Virus record (IMG/VR): IMGVR_UViG_3300037427_002079
Coordinates: 1 to 28,256 of that record
DNA from: a virus
Strand: one strand, 5' to 3'
Length of the DNA stretch: 28,256 bases
The notes under the pieces were generated by a model that saw only the letters and a program-made list of their open reading frames with translations, did no database searches and was not told where the DNA came from. Numbering within the stretch: position 1 is the first letter of the stretch; the number at the start of each line of letters is the position of its first letter. This document shows, in pieces, positions 1 to 8,449 of this stretch. Both the position numbers and the translations under genes were made by a program.

Positions 1-2
1 AA

Positions 3-566
3 ACCATATTAGACTCTATGGTAGATCAACTAAGAACGTACGGAAAGAAAGATAACATTATCTACGATAGATGTCCGGTTGATAACTTAGTATACACACT
101 GTACGGATATGCTCATGGAGACGATGCAGACGATGATAATATTACTGAAGAGTTTGTTCTCAAAAGCGCGGCGGCTCTTAAAGAGGCTCTTAGGATGATT
201 GATTTAATACTATTCATACCTATAACTAGTCAAGATAATATTAATATTGAATCTAATCTCGAAGGTAAAGGAGACTTGGATGTATCATACGCTAAGGAAA
301 TTGATCATATTTTTAAGGCTCTGTATAAAGAGTGGGACAAGAGAGGTTCACCATATGTGGATTTTGAGGATAAACCTCATGTAGTTGAAGTGTTTGGTAC
401 CCCGGAGGAAAGAATTGAGCTCGCGAAGCTATATATCGATGTAACAGGAGAGGCATTTGGAGAGGGTCAGATTATTAAACCGGATGAGTTAGAAGATTTA
501 CATCACATGAACGAACTACTGACACAACAAGAGGAACTCACAGAAGACTCTAGGTTGGATATTTAA
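3..566 (+). CDS. P-loop nucleoside/nucleotide kinase-like NTPase (5'-truncated by window)
   Basis: The reading frame is open from the first full codon at base 3 through the ATG at 18, so that ATG is probably internal and the true start lies outside the window. The visible part contains YDRCPVDNLVY, which resembles the DR(S/C)P-D Walker-B/substrate segment of thymidylate-kinase-like and NadR-like P-loop kinases. It is followed by a hydrophobic strand (LILFIPIT) and a C-terminal FGTPEERIELA segment. The Walker A loop would lie upstream and cannot be seen. A role in nucleotide or nucleotide-cofactor metabolism is inferred from this fold resemblance only. The last ~30 residues are acidic and probably unstructured. 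Confidence 0.5.
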   Translation, partial: TILDSMVDQLRTYGKKDNIIYDRCPVDNLVYTLYGYAHGDDADDDNITEEFVLKSAAALKEALRMIDLILFIPITSQDNINIESNLEGKGDLDVSYAKEIDHIFKALYKEWDKRGSPYVDFEDKPHVVEVFGTPEERIELAKLYIDVTGEAFGEGQIIKPDELEDLHHMNELLTQQEELTEDSRLDI

Positions 567-587
567 GTAAATAATAATACCGAGAGG

Positions 588-595
588 TATAAATA
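588..595 (+). promoter_or_regulatory. T4-type late promoter box TATAAATA
   Basis: An exact TATAAATA octamer, the known T4 late -10 element. Only 5 nt separate it from the ATG at 601. T4 late transcription starts about 6 nt after this box, so the predicted transcript would begin at or beside the start codon. There is no obvious -35 element, as expected for late promoters. Confidence 0.7.
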
Positions 596-600
596 TCTAT

Positions 601-873
601 ATGGAACAGTTTAATAGTGAAGTTAAGAACCTCGTAGAAGGTTATGGTATGTTTAAACAGACAATCCGACAACGATTTCCTAGACATTTAAATCTGAGCG
701 ATGAATTTATAACAGCCTTCAAGGAGGAGTTTGTTAAGCAAGTTAAGCCGCTAATGGAAGAAGATGGTGAGGGTGGATCTATAGAGACTAGAGGTCTACG
801 GAAACCGGAGGCTGTACTAAAGGATTTTCAAAAAGCACTCCAATTTTTAGTACCAGCGGAAAAGCTAAATTAG
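601..873 (+). CDS. Small phage protein of unknown function
   Basis: A 90-residue, charged, soluble, mostly helical protein with no membrane segment. I do not recognise a family. The N-terminal half (FKQTIRQRFPRHLNLSDEFITAFKEEFVKQVKPLM) looks like two or three amphipathic helices. A Gly/Glu-rich hinge follows, then a final helix. The start is fixed by an exact late promoter box ending 5 nt upstream and by the absence of any upstream in-frame ATG in the short gap. The late box suggests expression with virion genes, so a minor structural or assembly role is possible but not shown. Confidence 0.6.
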   Translation: MEQFNSEVKNLVEGYGMFKQTIRQRFPRHLNLSDEFITAFKEEFVKQVKPLMEEDGEGGSIETRGLRKPEAVLKDFQKALQFLVPAEKLN

Positions 874-901
874 TTGATTTTTACAGCTCGTATATTATAA
901 T
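874..901 (+). promoter_or_regulatory. Sigma70-like promoter TTGATT-N16-TATAAT
   Basis: TTGATT (874-879) and a perfect TATAAT (896-901) are separated by 16 nt. The -10 box ends 5 nt before the ATG at 907, so transcription would start on or next to the start codon. The same arrangement recurs at 11834-11861 and, in variant form, at 8412-8439. It probably drives the glycan cluster with host RNA polymerase. Confidence 0.6.
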
Positions 902-906
902 AATAT

Positions 907-1716
907 ATGGGCTTAGATATAATAATACCTACTAAAGGTAAGACTGAGTACTTATTTAAATGCTTACAAAGCATATTAGATCATACAGAGTGTGACTATC
1001 AAATACATATAGCAGACACCGGTAGCTCAAAAGAAGAGCTCCAAGAAATTTCCCGGTTTATAAAAAAGAAGTTTTCTCTATATAAAAATGCTAGTCTATA
1101 CTCGTATAACTATTATAATTTTGCAAAGATTAATAATAGTGTAGTTACAAAACACTGTAAAGAGGATACAGTTCTTTTCTGTAACAACGATATCGAGCTA
1201 CAGGGACCGTGTATTGATCAATTGTGGGAAATGGCTAGGAAGCCGAATGTAGGTACTGTAGGGTGTAGGTTGTTGTTTGAGGACGGAACAGTACAGCATG
1301 CCGGACAAATAGCATTTACACACCGACCAGAGGAATGGCCGTTCGATGAAGATAAGCTAGAAGTCACTCACAGAGGCCTTCATCAACTTACAACCTATGC
1401 ACCGGTGGAGGAGGTAATGGGTAACACAGCCGCCCTTATGTGTGTTGATCGAGAGAAGTTCGATAAGGTTGGTGGTTTTAATAATAACTATGTTGAATGT
1501 TTTGAGGACGTAGAGTTAAATATGAATATTCTATTAGCTGGTTATATTAACATATATATAGATAGAGTACATGCTGTACATGCAGAAAGTGTCACTAGAA
1601 CTAAAGGAGCCGCGGCCATGGATTTGCTAGGGCAAGACTATTTAAATAATTTATATCCTTTCTGGAATAAGTTGTCAACTTCACAACAACGAACTATTAC
1701 TAATTTTACAAAATGA
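907..1716 (+). CDS. Family 2 glycosyltransferase (GT-A)
   Basis: A 269-residue GT2-type transferase. The N-terminus (MGLDIIIPTKGKTEYL) is the usual first strand and nucleotide-binding start. CNNDIEL at residues 92-98 is the DxD-like metal/nucleotide-sugar motif. GGFNNNYVECFEDVEL at 189-204 matches the GGFDE-x-ED-DL acceptor/catalytic segment of rhamnosyltransferase-like GT2 enzymes. It should transfer a sugar from a nucleotide donor to a growing glycan; donor and acceptor cannot be read. First gene of a plus-strand glycan run, overlapping the next gene by 4 nt (ATGA). No transmembrane segment is visible, so it is probably cytoplasmic. Confidence 0.85.
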   Translation: MGLDIIIPTKGKTEYLFKCLQSILDHTECDYQIHIADTGSSKEELQEISRFIKKKFSLYKNASLYSYNYYNFAKINNSVVTKHCKEDTVLFCNNDIELQGPCIDQLWEMARKPNVGTVGCRLLFEDGTVQHAGQIAFTHRPEEWPFDEDKLEVTHRGLHQLTTYAPVEEVMGNTAALMCVDREKFDKVGGFNNNYVECFEDVELNMNILLAGYINIYIDRVHAVHAESVTRTKGAAAMDLLGQDYLNNLYPFWNKLSTSQQRTITNFTK

Positions 1717-2489
1717 AAATCGCATGCATGCTTACAGTTTGGAACGAGATTGAATATATACCATACAAGATCGCGTTTTGCAAACAGAACAACCTAGTAC
1801 CATACGTAGTAGATAACTACTCAGATGATGGTACGTGGGAGTGGTTACAAGATAATAAAATACACTCACATAGGTTAGATACTAACGGAATGTTTAAGCT
1901 CCGACCGTTACAGGACGAACTGATCAAAACGCTACATCAGATGGAACCGAAACCAGACTGGTGTATCTATAACGGATGTGATCTTTTTCCTCTTGCTCAC
2001 AACAATAACTTGCATGATGAACTTGTAAGACTTGATAGCTTAGGCTTCAATATGGCTAACATTAATAATATAGACGTGTACAATACTGGTGAGGGTATCG
2101 AAGACCGGGGTGTTAATAATGTATTTAACACGTATTTCTATACCGGTAAAACAAGGAACTTTACTATGATACATAAATATTCTAAGAGATTACACTATCA
2201 AGGTGATGCTGTTTTTATTAGGGATCAGGTCTCTAATACCGGTAAGATTAACGGTCTACAGATTAATTATGGTAACACTAAAACTGCAGAAGAGAGAGAC
2301 GGCACTCTTGCGAGGAGATCGAAGGCGTGGGAGAATGGGGAGCATAAGGTCCATGGCTCTCACTACCGTGTAGGTAAGAGTAAGAATTGGGAGTGGTCAA
2401 AGGGAGAACTAATAGATATTCGTAATACGGATAACTACAAATATGTAAAATACTTACAGGAGCTGGTTCCGTATGAGTTTACAGGTTAG
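1713..2489 (+). CDS. Glycosyltransferase-like protein (GT-A, family 2-like)
   Basis: 258 residues. The N-terminus (KIACMLTVWNE-EYIPY) is typical of the 'Glyco_tranf_2_4' type of GT-A protein, followed by VVDNYSDDGT, a common nucleotide-binding segment. WCIYNGCDLFP occupies the DxD position in variant form. The C-terminal half carries EERDGTLARRSKAWENG and HGSHYR, a pattern seen in bacterial glycan-cluster proteins of this type. The start overlaps the previous stop by 4 nt, indicating translational coupling. Substrate unknown. The family assignment is solid at fold level but weaker at activity level because the acidic motif is atypical. Confidence 0.7.
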   Translation: MKIACMLTVWNEIEYIPYKIAFCKQNNLVPYVVDNYSDDGTWEWLQDNKIHSHRLDTNGMFKLRPLQDELIKTLHQMEPKPDWCIYNGCDLFPLAHNNNLHDELVRLDSLGFNMANINNIDVYNTGEGIEDRGVNNVFNTYFYTGKTRNFTMIHKYSKRLHYQGDAVFIRDQVSNTGKINGLQINYGNTKTAEERDGTLARRSKAWENGEHKVHGSHYRVGKSKNWEWSKGELIDIRNTDNYKYVKYLQELVPYEFTG

Positions 2490-3294
2490 TATTATAGGGT
2501 TAGGTTTTGTAGGTGGCGCTATGCTTGATAGTTTCAAGCAAAAGAACATCAATGTCGTAGAGTACGATAAGTATAAAGAATCTAAAAACGAGCTTGTAGA
2601 TGTTCTTAAAACTGATATAGTGTTTATGTGCTTACCTACTCCTTATGACAGTAAGCAATATGAGTATGATAAGTCTGCAATATATGAGATATGCCAGTAT
2701 TTGAGCGAAAATAAATATACTGGTGCAGTGGTTTGTAAGAGCACTGTAGAGCCGGGGACTTGCCAGGAGATTGCGGAAGAATTTCTCAACTTAAACTTAA
2801 TACATAATCCAGAATTTTTAACAGCAAGGACTGCAAAAGAAGACTATCATAATCAAAAGCATATTGTATTAGGTAGAACAAAGAGATGCGATGATAATCA
2901 TTACAACACTATTGTTGATTTTCATAGTGAACACTACCCATGGGCGCAGATTACAAGATGTAAGAGTATAGAATCGGAATCTGCAAAGCTTTTCGCGAAT
3001 AGCTTCTATGCAGTAAAGGTACAGTTCTTTACTGAGCTTTTTCTGCTGTGTAAGAAGTCTGGTTGTGATTATAATACAGCGAAACAGATACTGATCAGAA
3101 ACGATTGGGTGAATCCTATGCATACAACTGTTCCAGGACCGGATGGTAGTATCAGTTATGGTGGCCTATGTTTCCCTAAGGATACAAACGCTCTCAATGA
3201 GTATATGAAGGAGATGAAGAGCCCTAACGGAGTGCTAGATGCGTGTATTATTGAACGTGATGAGATGAGAGATGATCATGATAACTGCAAGTGA
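2473..3294 (+). CDS. UDP-sugar 6-dehydrogenase-like protein lacking the C-terminal domain
   Basis: 273 residues, against about 400-450 for typical UDP-glucose/UDP-GlcNAc 6-dehydrogenases. The Rossmann motif GLGFVGG is at 9-15. STVEPGT (89-95), HNPEFL (110-115), ESAKLFANSF with Lys171/Asn175, and the catalytic GGLCFPKDT with Cys232 are all present. The NAD domain, central helix and catalytic cysteine are therefore intact, while the second Rossmann-like UDP-binding domain is missing. It should oxidise the C6 hydroxyl of a nucleotide sugar to a uronic acid (WbpA/Ugd/WecC type) if the short form is active. AGGAG at 2458-2462 could act as ribosome binding site, and the start overlaps the previous gene by 17 nt. 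With the following oxidoreductase and the later acetyltransferase and epimerase it suggests an acetamido-uronate route. Confidence 0.8.
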   Translation: MSLQVSIIGLGFVGGAMLDSFKQKNINVVEYDKYKESKNELVDVLKTDIVFMCLPTPYDSKQYEYDKSAIYEICQYLSENKYTGAVVCKSTVEPGTCQEIAEEFLNLNLIHNPEFLTARTAKEDYHNQKHIVLGRTKRCDDNHYNTIVDFHSEHYPWAQITRCKSIESESAKLFANSFYAVKVQFFTELFLLCKKSGCDYNTAKQILIRNDWVNPMHTTVPGPDGSISYGGLCFPKDTNALNEYMKEMKSPNGVLDACIIERDEMRDDHDNCK

Positions 3295-4312
3295 TATAGG
3301 TAAACATCTTAAGATAGCAGTATGTGGTTGTGGTCATATTGGACAACGACATATTGAGATGATACACCGACATAAAGATATGAAGCTGACTGGTATGATT
3401 GACGTAGAGATAAAAGCGGCGCTGTCAGCGAAGTATGATACATCGTTTTACACAGATTTAGCTAATTTTATAGATAATGAGAAATTTAGTAAAGATTGGT
3501 CAGATGTAATCGCGATAGCGACGCCGAATGGGTTGCACTATGAACAGGCAATATTGTGCTTGCAGTCCGGTTATCATGTTATTATCGAGAAGCCGATGTG
3601 CTTTACTAAACAACAGGCAGAGCACATAATTCAAGAATCTATCAAATCAAAGAGAAATGTATTCTGTGTTATGCAAAATAGATACTCTCCACCATCGACC
3701 TGGTTCAAGGAGTTGATAGAATCTAATATACTAGGTGATATATACCTCGCGCAATTAAACTGTATGTGGAATCGTGATGAAAGATATTATAATGAAGATA
3801 CTTGGCATGGAGATAAGGACCTAGACGGTGGCAGCCTATACACTCAATTCTCTCATTTTATAGATCTGATGTACTGGTACTTCGGAGATATATGTAACAT
3901 CAAGGGAGCTGTTGCAGACTTCAACCACCAACAACTTACCGATTTTGAAGACACAGGGAGCTTTGTGTTTGATTTTATTAAGGGTGGTATGGGTACGTTC
4001 ACCTTCACAACTGCGGTCCATGGAAAGAATCTACAAAGTAACATAACCGTCATTGCAGAAAATGGTACTGTTAAGATAGGCGGTCAGTATATGAACGAGG
4101 TTGAGTACTGTAATATTAAACATTATGACATGCCGGTATTAGAGCCGACAAATGCAGCTAACGACTACGGACCATACAAAGGATCTGCAGCTAATCACTG
4201 TTATGTTTATGATAATGTATATCACCATCTACTAACACCGGATGTACCTATCACATGTAACATGTTTGAGGGTATGAAGGTTGTTGATATTATTGAGAGA
4301 TTATATAAATGA
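3272..4312 (+). CDS. Gfo/Idh/MocA oxidoreductase (WlbA/WbpB-like sugar 3-dehydrogenase candidate)
   Basis: 346 residues. The dinucleotide-binding GCGHIG is at 19-24 and the family's EKP motif at 106-108 (IIEKPMCFT). GGSLYTQFSHFIDLMYWYFGD carries the conserved histidine (His195) at the catalytic position. The GGS-x-H-x-D-x-YW-FG pattern is closest to the WlbA/WbpB group, which oxidises C3 of UDP-GlcNAcA. This inference is strengthened by neighbours resembling WbpA, WbpD and WbpI. The start overlaps the preceding gene by 23 nt, and the stop overlaps the next ATG by 4 nt. Another Gfo/Idh activity cannot be excluded from sequence alone. Confidence 0.8.
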   Translation: MIMITASDIGKHLKIAVCGCGHIGQRHIEMIHRHKDMKLTGMIDVEIKAALSAKYDTSFYTDLANFIDNEKFSKDWSDVIAIATPNGLHYEQAILCLQSGYHVIIEKPMCFTKQQAEHIIQESIKSKRNVFCVMQNRYSPPSTWFKELIESNILGDIYLAQLNCMWNRDERYYNEDTWHGDKDLDGGSLYTQFSHFIDLMYWYFGDICNIKGAVADFNHQQLTDFEDTGSFVFDFIKGGMGTFTFTTAVHGKNLQSNITVIAENGTVKIGGQYMNEVEYCNIKHYDMPVLEPTNAANDYGPYKGSAANHCYVYDNVYHHLLTPDVPITCNMFEGMKVVDIIERLYK

Positions 4313-5121
4313 ATATCACAATAGCTATGAGTATAGGTGGAGCGGCTTCCTTTACAAAGCTCGACAAAGGTTCGTGTCTTCCTAACGTTTTATATAGTAT
4401 TGTTAATCAGTCGGGGTTTGACCAATATAATATAAAGTTCGCTATTTTTAATCATAGTGAAGACGATACCAATGTTAGAGATATATTTAGTAAGTTTATA
4501 GATGTAGAGCAAATGAAAATACAGTCTGGGAGTTGTGAGTCGTTTACCAGACTAAACACTAAATTTAAAAGAGATACCGGGATTGTAGATACAGATGCAG
4601 ATGTAGTTTTCTATCAATCATGTGACACGATATGGTTTGATCCAAACATTCTTAAGAGTACTACTGATATGATTAATGACAAAAATATTGTTGTATCAAC
4701 TAACACACAGGATGTCCATGTACCATACGCTTTACATAACAATAGTGCTGATTATACAGCTTTTAACAATACACTAACCACTCTACTAAACAATACTCCG
4801 GCTGGAGCACGAGGGAGGAAAAATGCTAAATTTATGTATCTAGGAGCGATGCGGAAGGACTTGTTTGATATGTATACTGATGAACCATTCATGTGTGATT
4901 TAACACAGCATAATTTCTTTCAAGCGAATGATGTAGAGTTTGTGATATCTGATAACATGTCGATTCACCAAAAGCACAAATATAACGTGATGCCATGTCT
5001 TGACTTCAACAATTGCAATAATAAGTATGGTAATAAGGCATCGTGCGGAAGGAAGACTAATCCTAGGATGCAGCAAGAGACTTTAACTTTTATAGAACAA
5101 TTTAAAAACAAACAAAAATGA
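4309..5121 (+). CDS. Glycosyltransferase-like GT-A protein
   Basis: 270 residues. The N-terminus (NITIAMSIGGAAS) is followed by CLPNVLYSIVNQSGFDQYNIKFAIFNHSEDD, the usual shape of a GT-A start. DTDADVVFYQSCDTIW holds acidic residues where the DxD motif is expected. A later segment (FMYLGAMRKDLFDMY) has the layout of the acceptor-side region of GT2-like enzymes. I do not recognise a precise family. Coupled by 4-nt ATGA overlaps at both ends, so it is translated with the neighbouring sugar-nucleotide enzymes. Several Cys and Asn-rich residues occur near the C-terminus (FNNCNNKYGNKASCG), with no clear role. Confidence 0.55.
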   Translation: MNITIAMSIGGAASFTKLDKGSCLPNVLYSIVNQSGFDQYNIKFAIFNHSEDDTNVRDIFSKFIDVEQMKIQSGSCESFTRLNTKFKRDTGIVDTDADVVFYQSCDTIWFDPNILKSTTDMINDKNIVVSTNTQDVHVPYALHNNSADYTAFNNTLTTLLNNTPAGARGRKNAKFMYLGAMRKDLFDMYTDEPFMCDLTQHNFFQANDVEFVISDNMSIHQKHKYNVMPCLDFNNCNNKYGNKASCGRKTNPRMQQETLTFIEQFKNKQK

Positions 5122-6086
5122 TTAAAAATATGAATATAGTAATAACCGGTGGAGCAGGGTTTATAGGTTCACACTTAGCGGATGAATTAATTGAGAGAGG
5201 TGATAGTGTATATATTATTGATAACTTAGAGACTGGGCGAAGAGATAATATTAACAGTAAGGCGGTTTTTATTGAAGGAGACATTGCAGATGCTGATACT
5301 ATAAAAGAGTTATTTGACCTAGCACAACCAGATGTAGTAATACATGCGGCGGCATCTTATAAGGATCAAAGTAATTGGTCTGGGGATATTTTAGCTAACG
5401 TACTCGGTTCTGCGAACCTCGTTAAAGCTGCGCTAGCGCATGATGTAGAAAAATTTATATACTTTCAAACTGCACTATGCTATGGGCATGAACCAGATGT
5501 ATCACCTATACCGCTACTACATCATATCGATCCAGATAACAGCTACTCAGTGTCTAAGACGGCCGGTGAGCAGTATATTAGATTCAGCGACATAAACAGC
5601 ACTTCATTTCGGTTGGCTAATGTTTATGGACCGAGGAACCTAAGCGGACCAGTTCCTACGTTTTTTCACCGACTAAACAACAACGATGATGTGTTTATAT
5701 CATCATCTAGGAGAGATTTTATTTATATTAAGGATCTAGTAAGAATAGTATTAGCTAATATTGATGGAGTGGGTGAGCGAGACGTTTACCACATATCTAG
5801 TGGTGAAGATTGTTCAATTGAGGAGATATTTGAAATTGTAGCAGATGAGATGGGTGTTGATAAGAATGTCCAAGCTTCATATGGCAGATTTAAAGATGAT
5901 ACGAAGACATTACTGATCGACCCAAGTATAACTCTAAAAGACTTTAACTATATTCCAGATACACCTATGAGTGTAGGTATACCAAAGGCACTGGAGTGGT
6001 ATCGACAAAACGGTGTAACTGAAACATACACTCACCTATCTGCTGAACAGCTACGAACTAAAGCTCGCGAGCATCTAGATGAATAA
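5118..6086 (+). CDS. NAD-dependent sugar epimerase/dehydratase (extended SDR)
   Basis: 322 residues with the full extended-SDR signature: GGAGFIG at 11-17, D35 after strand 2 as NAD-ribose acid, HAAAS at 76-80, and the catalytic pair Tyr143/Lys147 in NSYSVSK. FRLANVYGPRN follows, typical of UDP-glucose 4-epimerase-like and UDP-glucuronate decarboxylase-like enzymes. It should act on a nucleotide sugar, through 4-epimerisation, dehydration or decarboxylation; sequence does not decide which. The start overlaps the previous stop by 4 nt and the end overlaps the methyltransferase start by 8 nt. Length is normal for the family. Confidence 0.85.
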   Translation: MIKNMNIVITGGAGFIGSHLADELIERGDSVYIIDNLETGRRDNINSKAVFIEGDIADADTIKELFDLAQPDVVIHAAASYKDQSNWSGDILANVLGSANLVKAALAHDVEKFIYFQTALCYGHEPDVSPIPLLHHIDPDNSYSVSKTAGEQYIRFSDINSTSFRLANVYGPRNLSGPVPTFFHRLNNNDDVFISSSRRDFIYIKDLVRIVLANIDGVGERDVYHISSGEDCSIEEIFEIVADEMGVDKNVQASYGRFKDDTKTLLIDPSITLKDFNYIPDTPMSVGIPKALEWYRQNGVTETYTHLSAEQLRTKAREHLDE

Positions 6087-7257
6087 TGTCGAACGGCACT
6101 GGACCAATCATACGATCCAAGGAAGATCTAGCTGGCGCGACTCAAAAGCGAGCGCCGACTACATACACACAATCGATAGATCGTACCCGATGTATCTTCA
6201 GTTGTTCGGTTTATATGATGAACATCTTAACGAAACGATACTAGATTACGGATGCGGACCAGGAAATGACCTAGTTGGTTATTCTCTATATTCAAGATGT
6301 AAGAAGATAGTTGGAGCGGATATCTCGTCAAAGGCTATTGCGCAGGCTATTGATAGATTGAGTCTACATAATATACAAGTATCTAAAGACATCTCCGGAA
6401 GCCTCCCAGCACCTCCACATCATCAGAGCGTTTCAATATTAAAGATTGATGAAGAAAAGTCAGAGATTGATTGCGAGGATGATTATTTTGATTTTATTCA
6501 AAGTACAGGAGTTATACACCATACATCAGATCCTGAGAAGGTATTAGGTGAGTTGTATAGAGTGCTAAAGCCGGGGGGAAGGTTGAATGTTATGATGTAT
6601 CACAGAAACTCACTATGGGTGAAGTTAGTAATACCTAATGATATGTACAACTTACAGAGTAATATTAGTAGCCCGGTTGTCGCGGTTCCAGGTTCAAGAT
6701 TTAATGAGCTCAAGAGTCTTAATAGCGAGCAGATATTTGAAAGGCTAGCAGACAACGGGGCACCGGTTGCTTTTTTGAGTGATAAGTCTGACTTTACTAG
6801 TTTGGCGAATAGTGTTGGTTTTACGGGTGGTTTTGATAATGCAGCGTTTTCACTACATGATTTACGAGCTTGTTTAGTACTTAACTCCAGCATACAACAT
6901 TTACCAGAAGATACTCTAGAGTTTGTGAACCAGTTAGACTACGACCATCACGATAAGATACAGATAGTTATATCACCAGGGAGTAGGAATAATGTAAATG
7001 TCGCGAAAAATCGTCTATATTATGTACAGTCAGATGACCTAGGTGATATACATATAGCTAACGCTACTATGGATATTGATGGCAGTCAAGTAAGCTTAAG
7101 AGGTGAAGATATACAGCACAAGTTAATATATACTAACAGCGACAATGTAACAATCAGTGCAGAGCGAGGTGGTGAGGTAATATTAACAGAGGTATATCCT
7201 GTTATAGGAGATGAATATTACCCAGGCATCAATGCTATATACAAGTTTATAAAATAA
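6079..7257 (+). CDS. Class I SAM-dependent methyltransferase with C-terminal extension
   Basis: 392 residues. Motif I is LDYGCGPGND (55-64), motif II is VGADIS (78-83), and post-motif elements STGVIHHTSDPEKVLGELYRVLKPGG (142-167) match a Methyltransf_11-type fold. Two unusual parts stand out: an insertion before the VIHH strand (about 100-130), and about 200 residues after the catalytic domain that I do not recognise. The context points to methylation of a sugar or nucleotide sugar. No aromatic or membrane anchor is seen. Starts inside the epimerase gene (8-nt overlap) and is the last gene before a new promoter region. Confidence 0.8.
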   Translation: MNNVERHWTNHTIQGRSSWRDSKASADYIHTIDRSYPMYLQLFGLYDEHLNETILDYGCGPGNDLVGYSLYSRCKKIVGADISSKAIAQAIDRLSLHNIQVSKDISGSLPAPPHHQSVSILKIDEEKSEIDCEDDYFDFIQSTGVIHHTSDPEKVLGELYRVLKPGGRLNVMMYHRNSLWVKLVIPNDMYNLQSNISSPVVAVPGSRFNELKSLNSEQIFERLADNGAPVAFLSDKSDFTSLANSVGFTGGFDNAAFSLHDLRACLVLNSSIQHLPEDTLEFVNQLDYDHHDKIQIVISPGSRNNVNVAKNRLYYVQSDDLGDIHIANATMDIDGSQVSLRGEDIQHKLIYTNSDNVTISAERGGEVILTEVYPVIGDEYYPGINAIYKFIK

Positions 7258-7261
7258 CATT

Positions 7262-7279
7262 CTAATAAATAGTTATTAG
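7262..7279 (+). promoter_or_regulatory. Inverted repeat containing a late-promoter-like TAATAAATA box
   Basis: CTAATAA (7262-7268), loop ATAG, TTATTAG (7273-7279) form a perfect 7-bp inverted repeat. Within it lies TAATAAATA (7263-7271), one base off the T4 late box, 11 nt before the ATG at 7283. It may be a promoter, an mRNA 5' hairpin or an operator; the sequence alone does not decide. Confidence 0.4.
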
Positions 7280-7282
7280 GTA

Positions 7283-8434
7283 ATGGAGCATATATACTAT
7301 AGTAAATCCTTCCATGAAGCAGACTGTCTAGGAGACACCCATCACAGCTTACCTGTTACATACGTAACGAGTACAAATACGTGGGATCTTAGTCCAGTGG
7401 TTGATTGGATTAACGGGTTGAAGAACAACACGACACATCAATATACTATAGTAAACGCTTCGACTGTGGCAGTTGAGTATATTGATCCAGATTCTGTATT
7501 AGTGTTTGGTTGGGAGATGATGAATGCCTGTATGTTGTATAATAGTTATAGTAAGAGAGATAAGTTCATCAATCATATTAACAATGTACATAGGGGACCG
7601 GTTGTAGTAATTAAGCAAGACGAGCACTTGTATAACCCGGTTTTGGTTGATTTTGTTAAACGCATTGAAGGGAAGTTGTGCGCGATACTTACGTGTACGA
7701 GTAGTAATCAGGATGCAGAGAAGGTATATGGTGGTGTAGATACAAAGTATATTCATATATTACCAGGATATCTACCTGCTGCAGACATGAGTACGTCTAA
7801 AGACTTTAAGGATAGGGCGATAGACGTACTTAGTCGTGGTAGATGGCTCAAGCCTAAGTATGGGAAGTTAGGGCGATTGAAGGCTTCTATTGGTGAGGAG
7901 ATGCTTTTATACTGGAACAATAATCCGAAGGTGCAGCACTTAAAGATTAACCACTCTAACGATGCTCGGGACAGAATATACGGAGCGTGGATAGCCACAG
8001 TTAAGGAAGCTAAAACCTTATTAGCAACACCTACCGGGTGTAACGTTATACATAATACAAGGTCTCAGCTAGATATAATGCGCGATGGTACAACATACGC
8101 GAACTTCAAGAGAGTGTATGCGGCGGAAAGTAATAACTGGGAAGAGACTCTTAATTTTGAGTGTATAAGTCCTAAAATGTTACAAGCTATAAACTGTAGA
8201 ACAGCACTAATCTTGTACGAGGGCATTTATGGGGATGGTGTAAGCAATCTAGTTCCATGGAAGCATTATATAGAGCTGAAGCGCGATCACTCGAATATCG
8301 AGGAGGTTTGGGAGAACGTTCAAGACCTCGAGCTGATCGAGAAGATAACTAACCGGTCATTCAAATACGCTACCACTACGTATGCGTATGATAAGTTTGT
8401 AAGATTTATCGATTGCATTTACAGTGGACTATAG
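7283..8434 (+). CDS. GT-B-like glycosyltransferase
   Basis: 383 residues. The C-terminal third carries the hallmark of GT4/'Glyco_trans_1_2' proteins: SPKMLQAINCRTALILYEG followed by WKHYIELKRDHSNIEEVWENVQD. This corresponds to the family's SPK-x-E-x-x-ACG-x-LL pattern and the following 'HYI-L-KD-SN-DEV' donor-site element. DVLSRGRWLKPKYGKLGRLK near residue 180 matches the interdomain strand at the start of the C-terminal Rossmann domain. It should transfer a nucleotide-activated sugar; substrate unknown. It has its own short upstream region with an inverted repeat and late-like box. Confidence 0.65.
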   Translation: MEHIYYSKSFHEADCLGDTHHSLPVTYVTSTNTWDLSPVVDWINGLKNNTTHQYTIVNASTVAVEYIDPDSVLVFGWEMMNACMLYNSYSKRDKFINHINNVHRGPVVVIKQDEHLYNPVLVDFVKRIEGKLCAILTCTSSNQDAEKVYGGVDTKYIHILPGYLPAADMSTSKDFKDRAIDVLSRGRWLKPKYGKLGRLKASIGEEMLLYWNNNPKVQHLKINHSNDARDRIYGAWIATVKEAKTLLATPTGCNVIHNTRSQLDIMRDGTTYANFKRVYAAESNNWEETLNFECISPKMLQAINCRTALILYEGIYGDGVSNLVPWKHYIELKRDHSNIEEVWENVQDLELIEKITNRSFKYATTTYAYDKFVRFIDCIYSGL

Positions 8435-8439
8435 TATAA
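8412..8439 (+). promoter_or_regulatory. Sigma70-like promoter TTGCAT-N16-TATAAT
   Basis: TTGCAT (8412-8417), 16 nt, then a perfect TATAAT (8434-8439). The ATG of the next gene is 10 nt after the -10 box, so the transcript leader would be only a few nucleotides. The -35 lies inside the end of the upstream gene. Confidence 0.5.
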
Positions 8440-8449
8440 TTAATATATC

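Noticed and set aside
18-20. ATG at 18 as the true start of the first gene
   Set aside because: The frame is open upstream to the window edge and the visible protein begins at an internal kinase motif without a Walker A loop.
7753-7998. Antisense ORFs such as 7753-7998, 2869-3123 and 22461-22814 on the minus strand
   Set aside because: They lie wholly inside well-supported plus-strand genes, lack recognisable motifs or start signals, and look like frame shadows.
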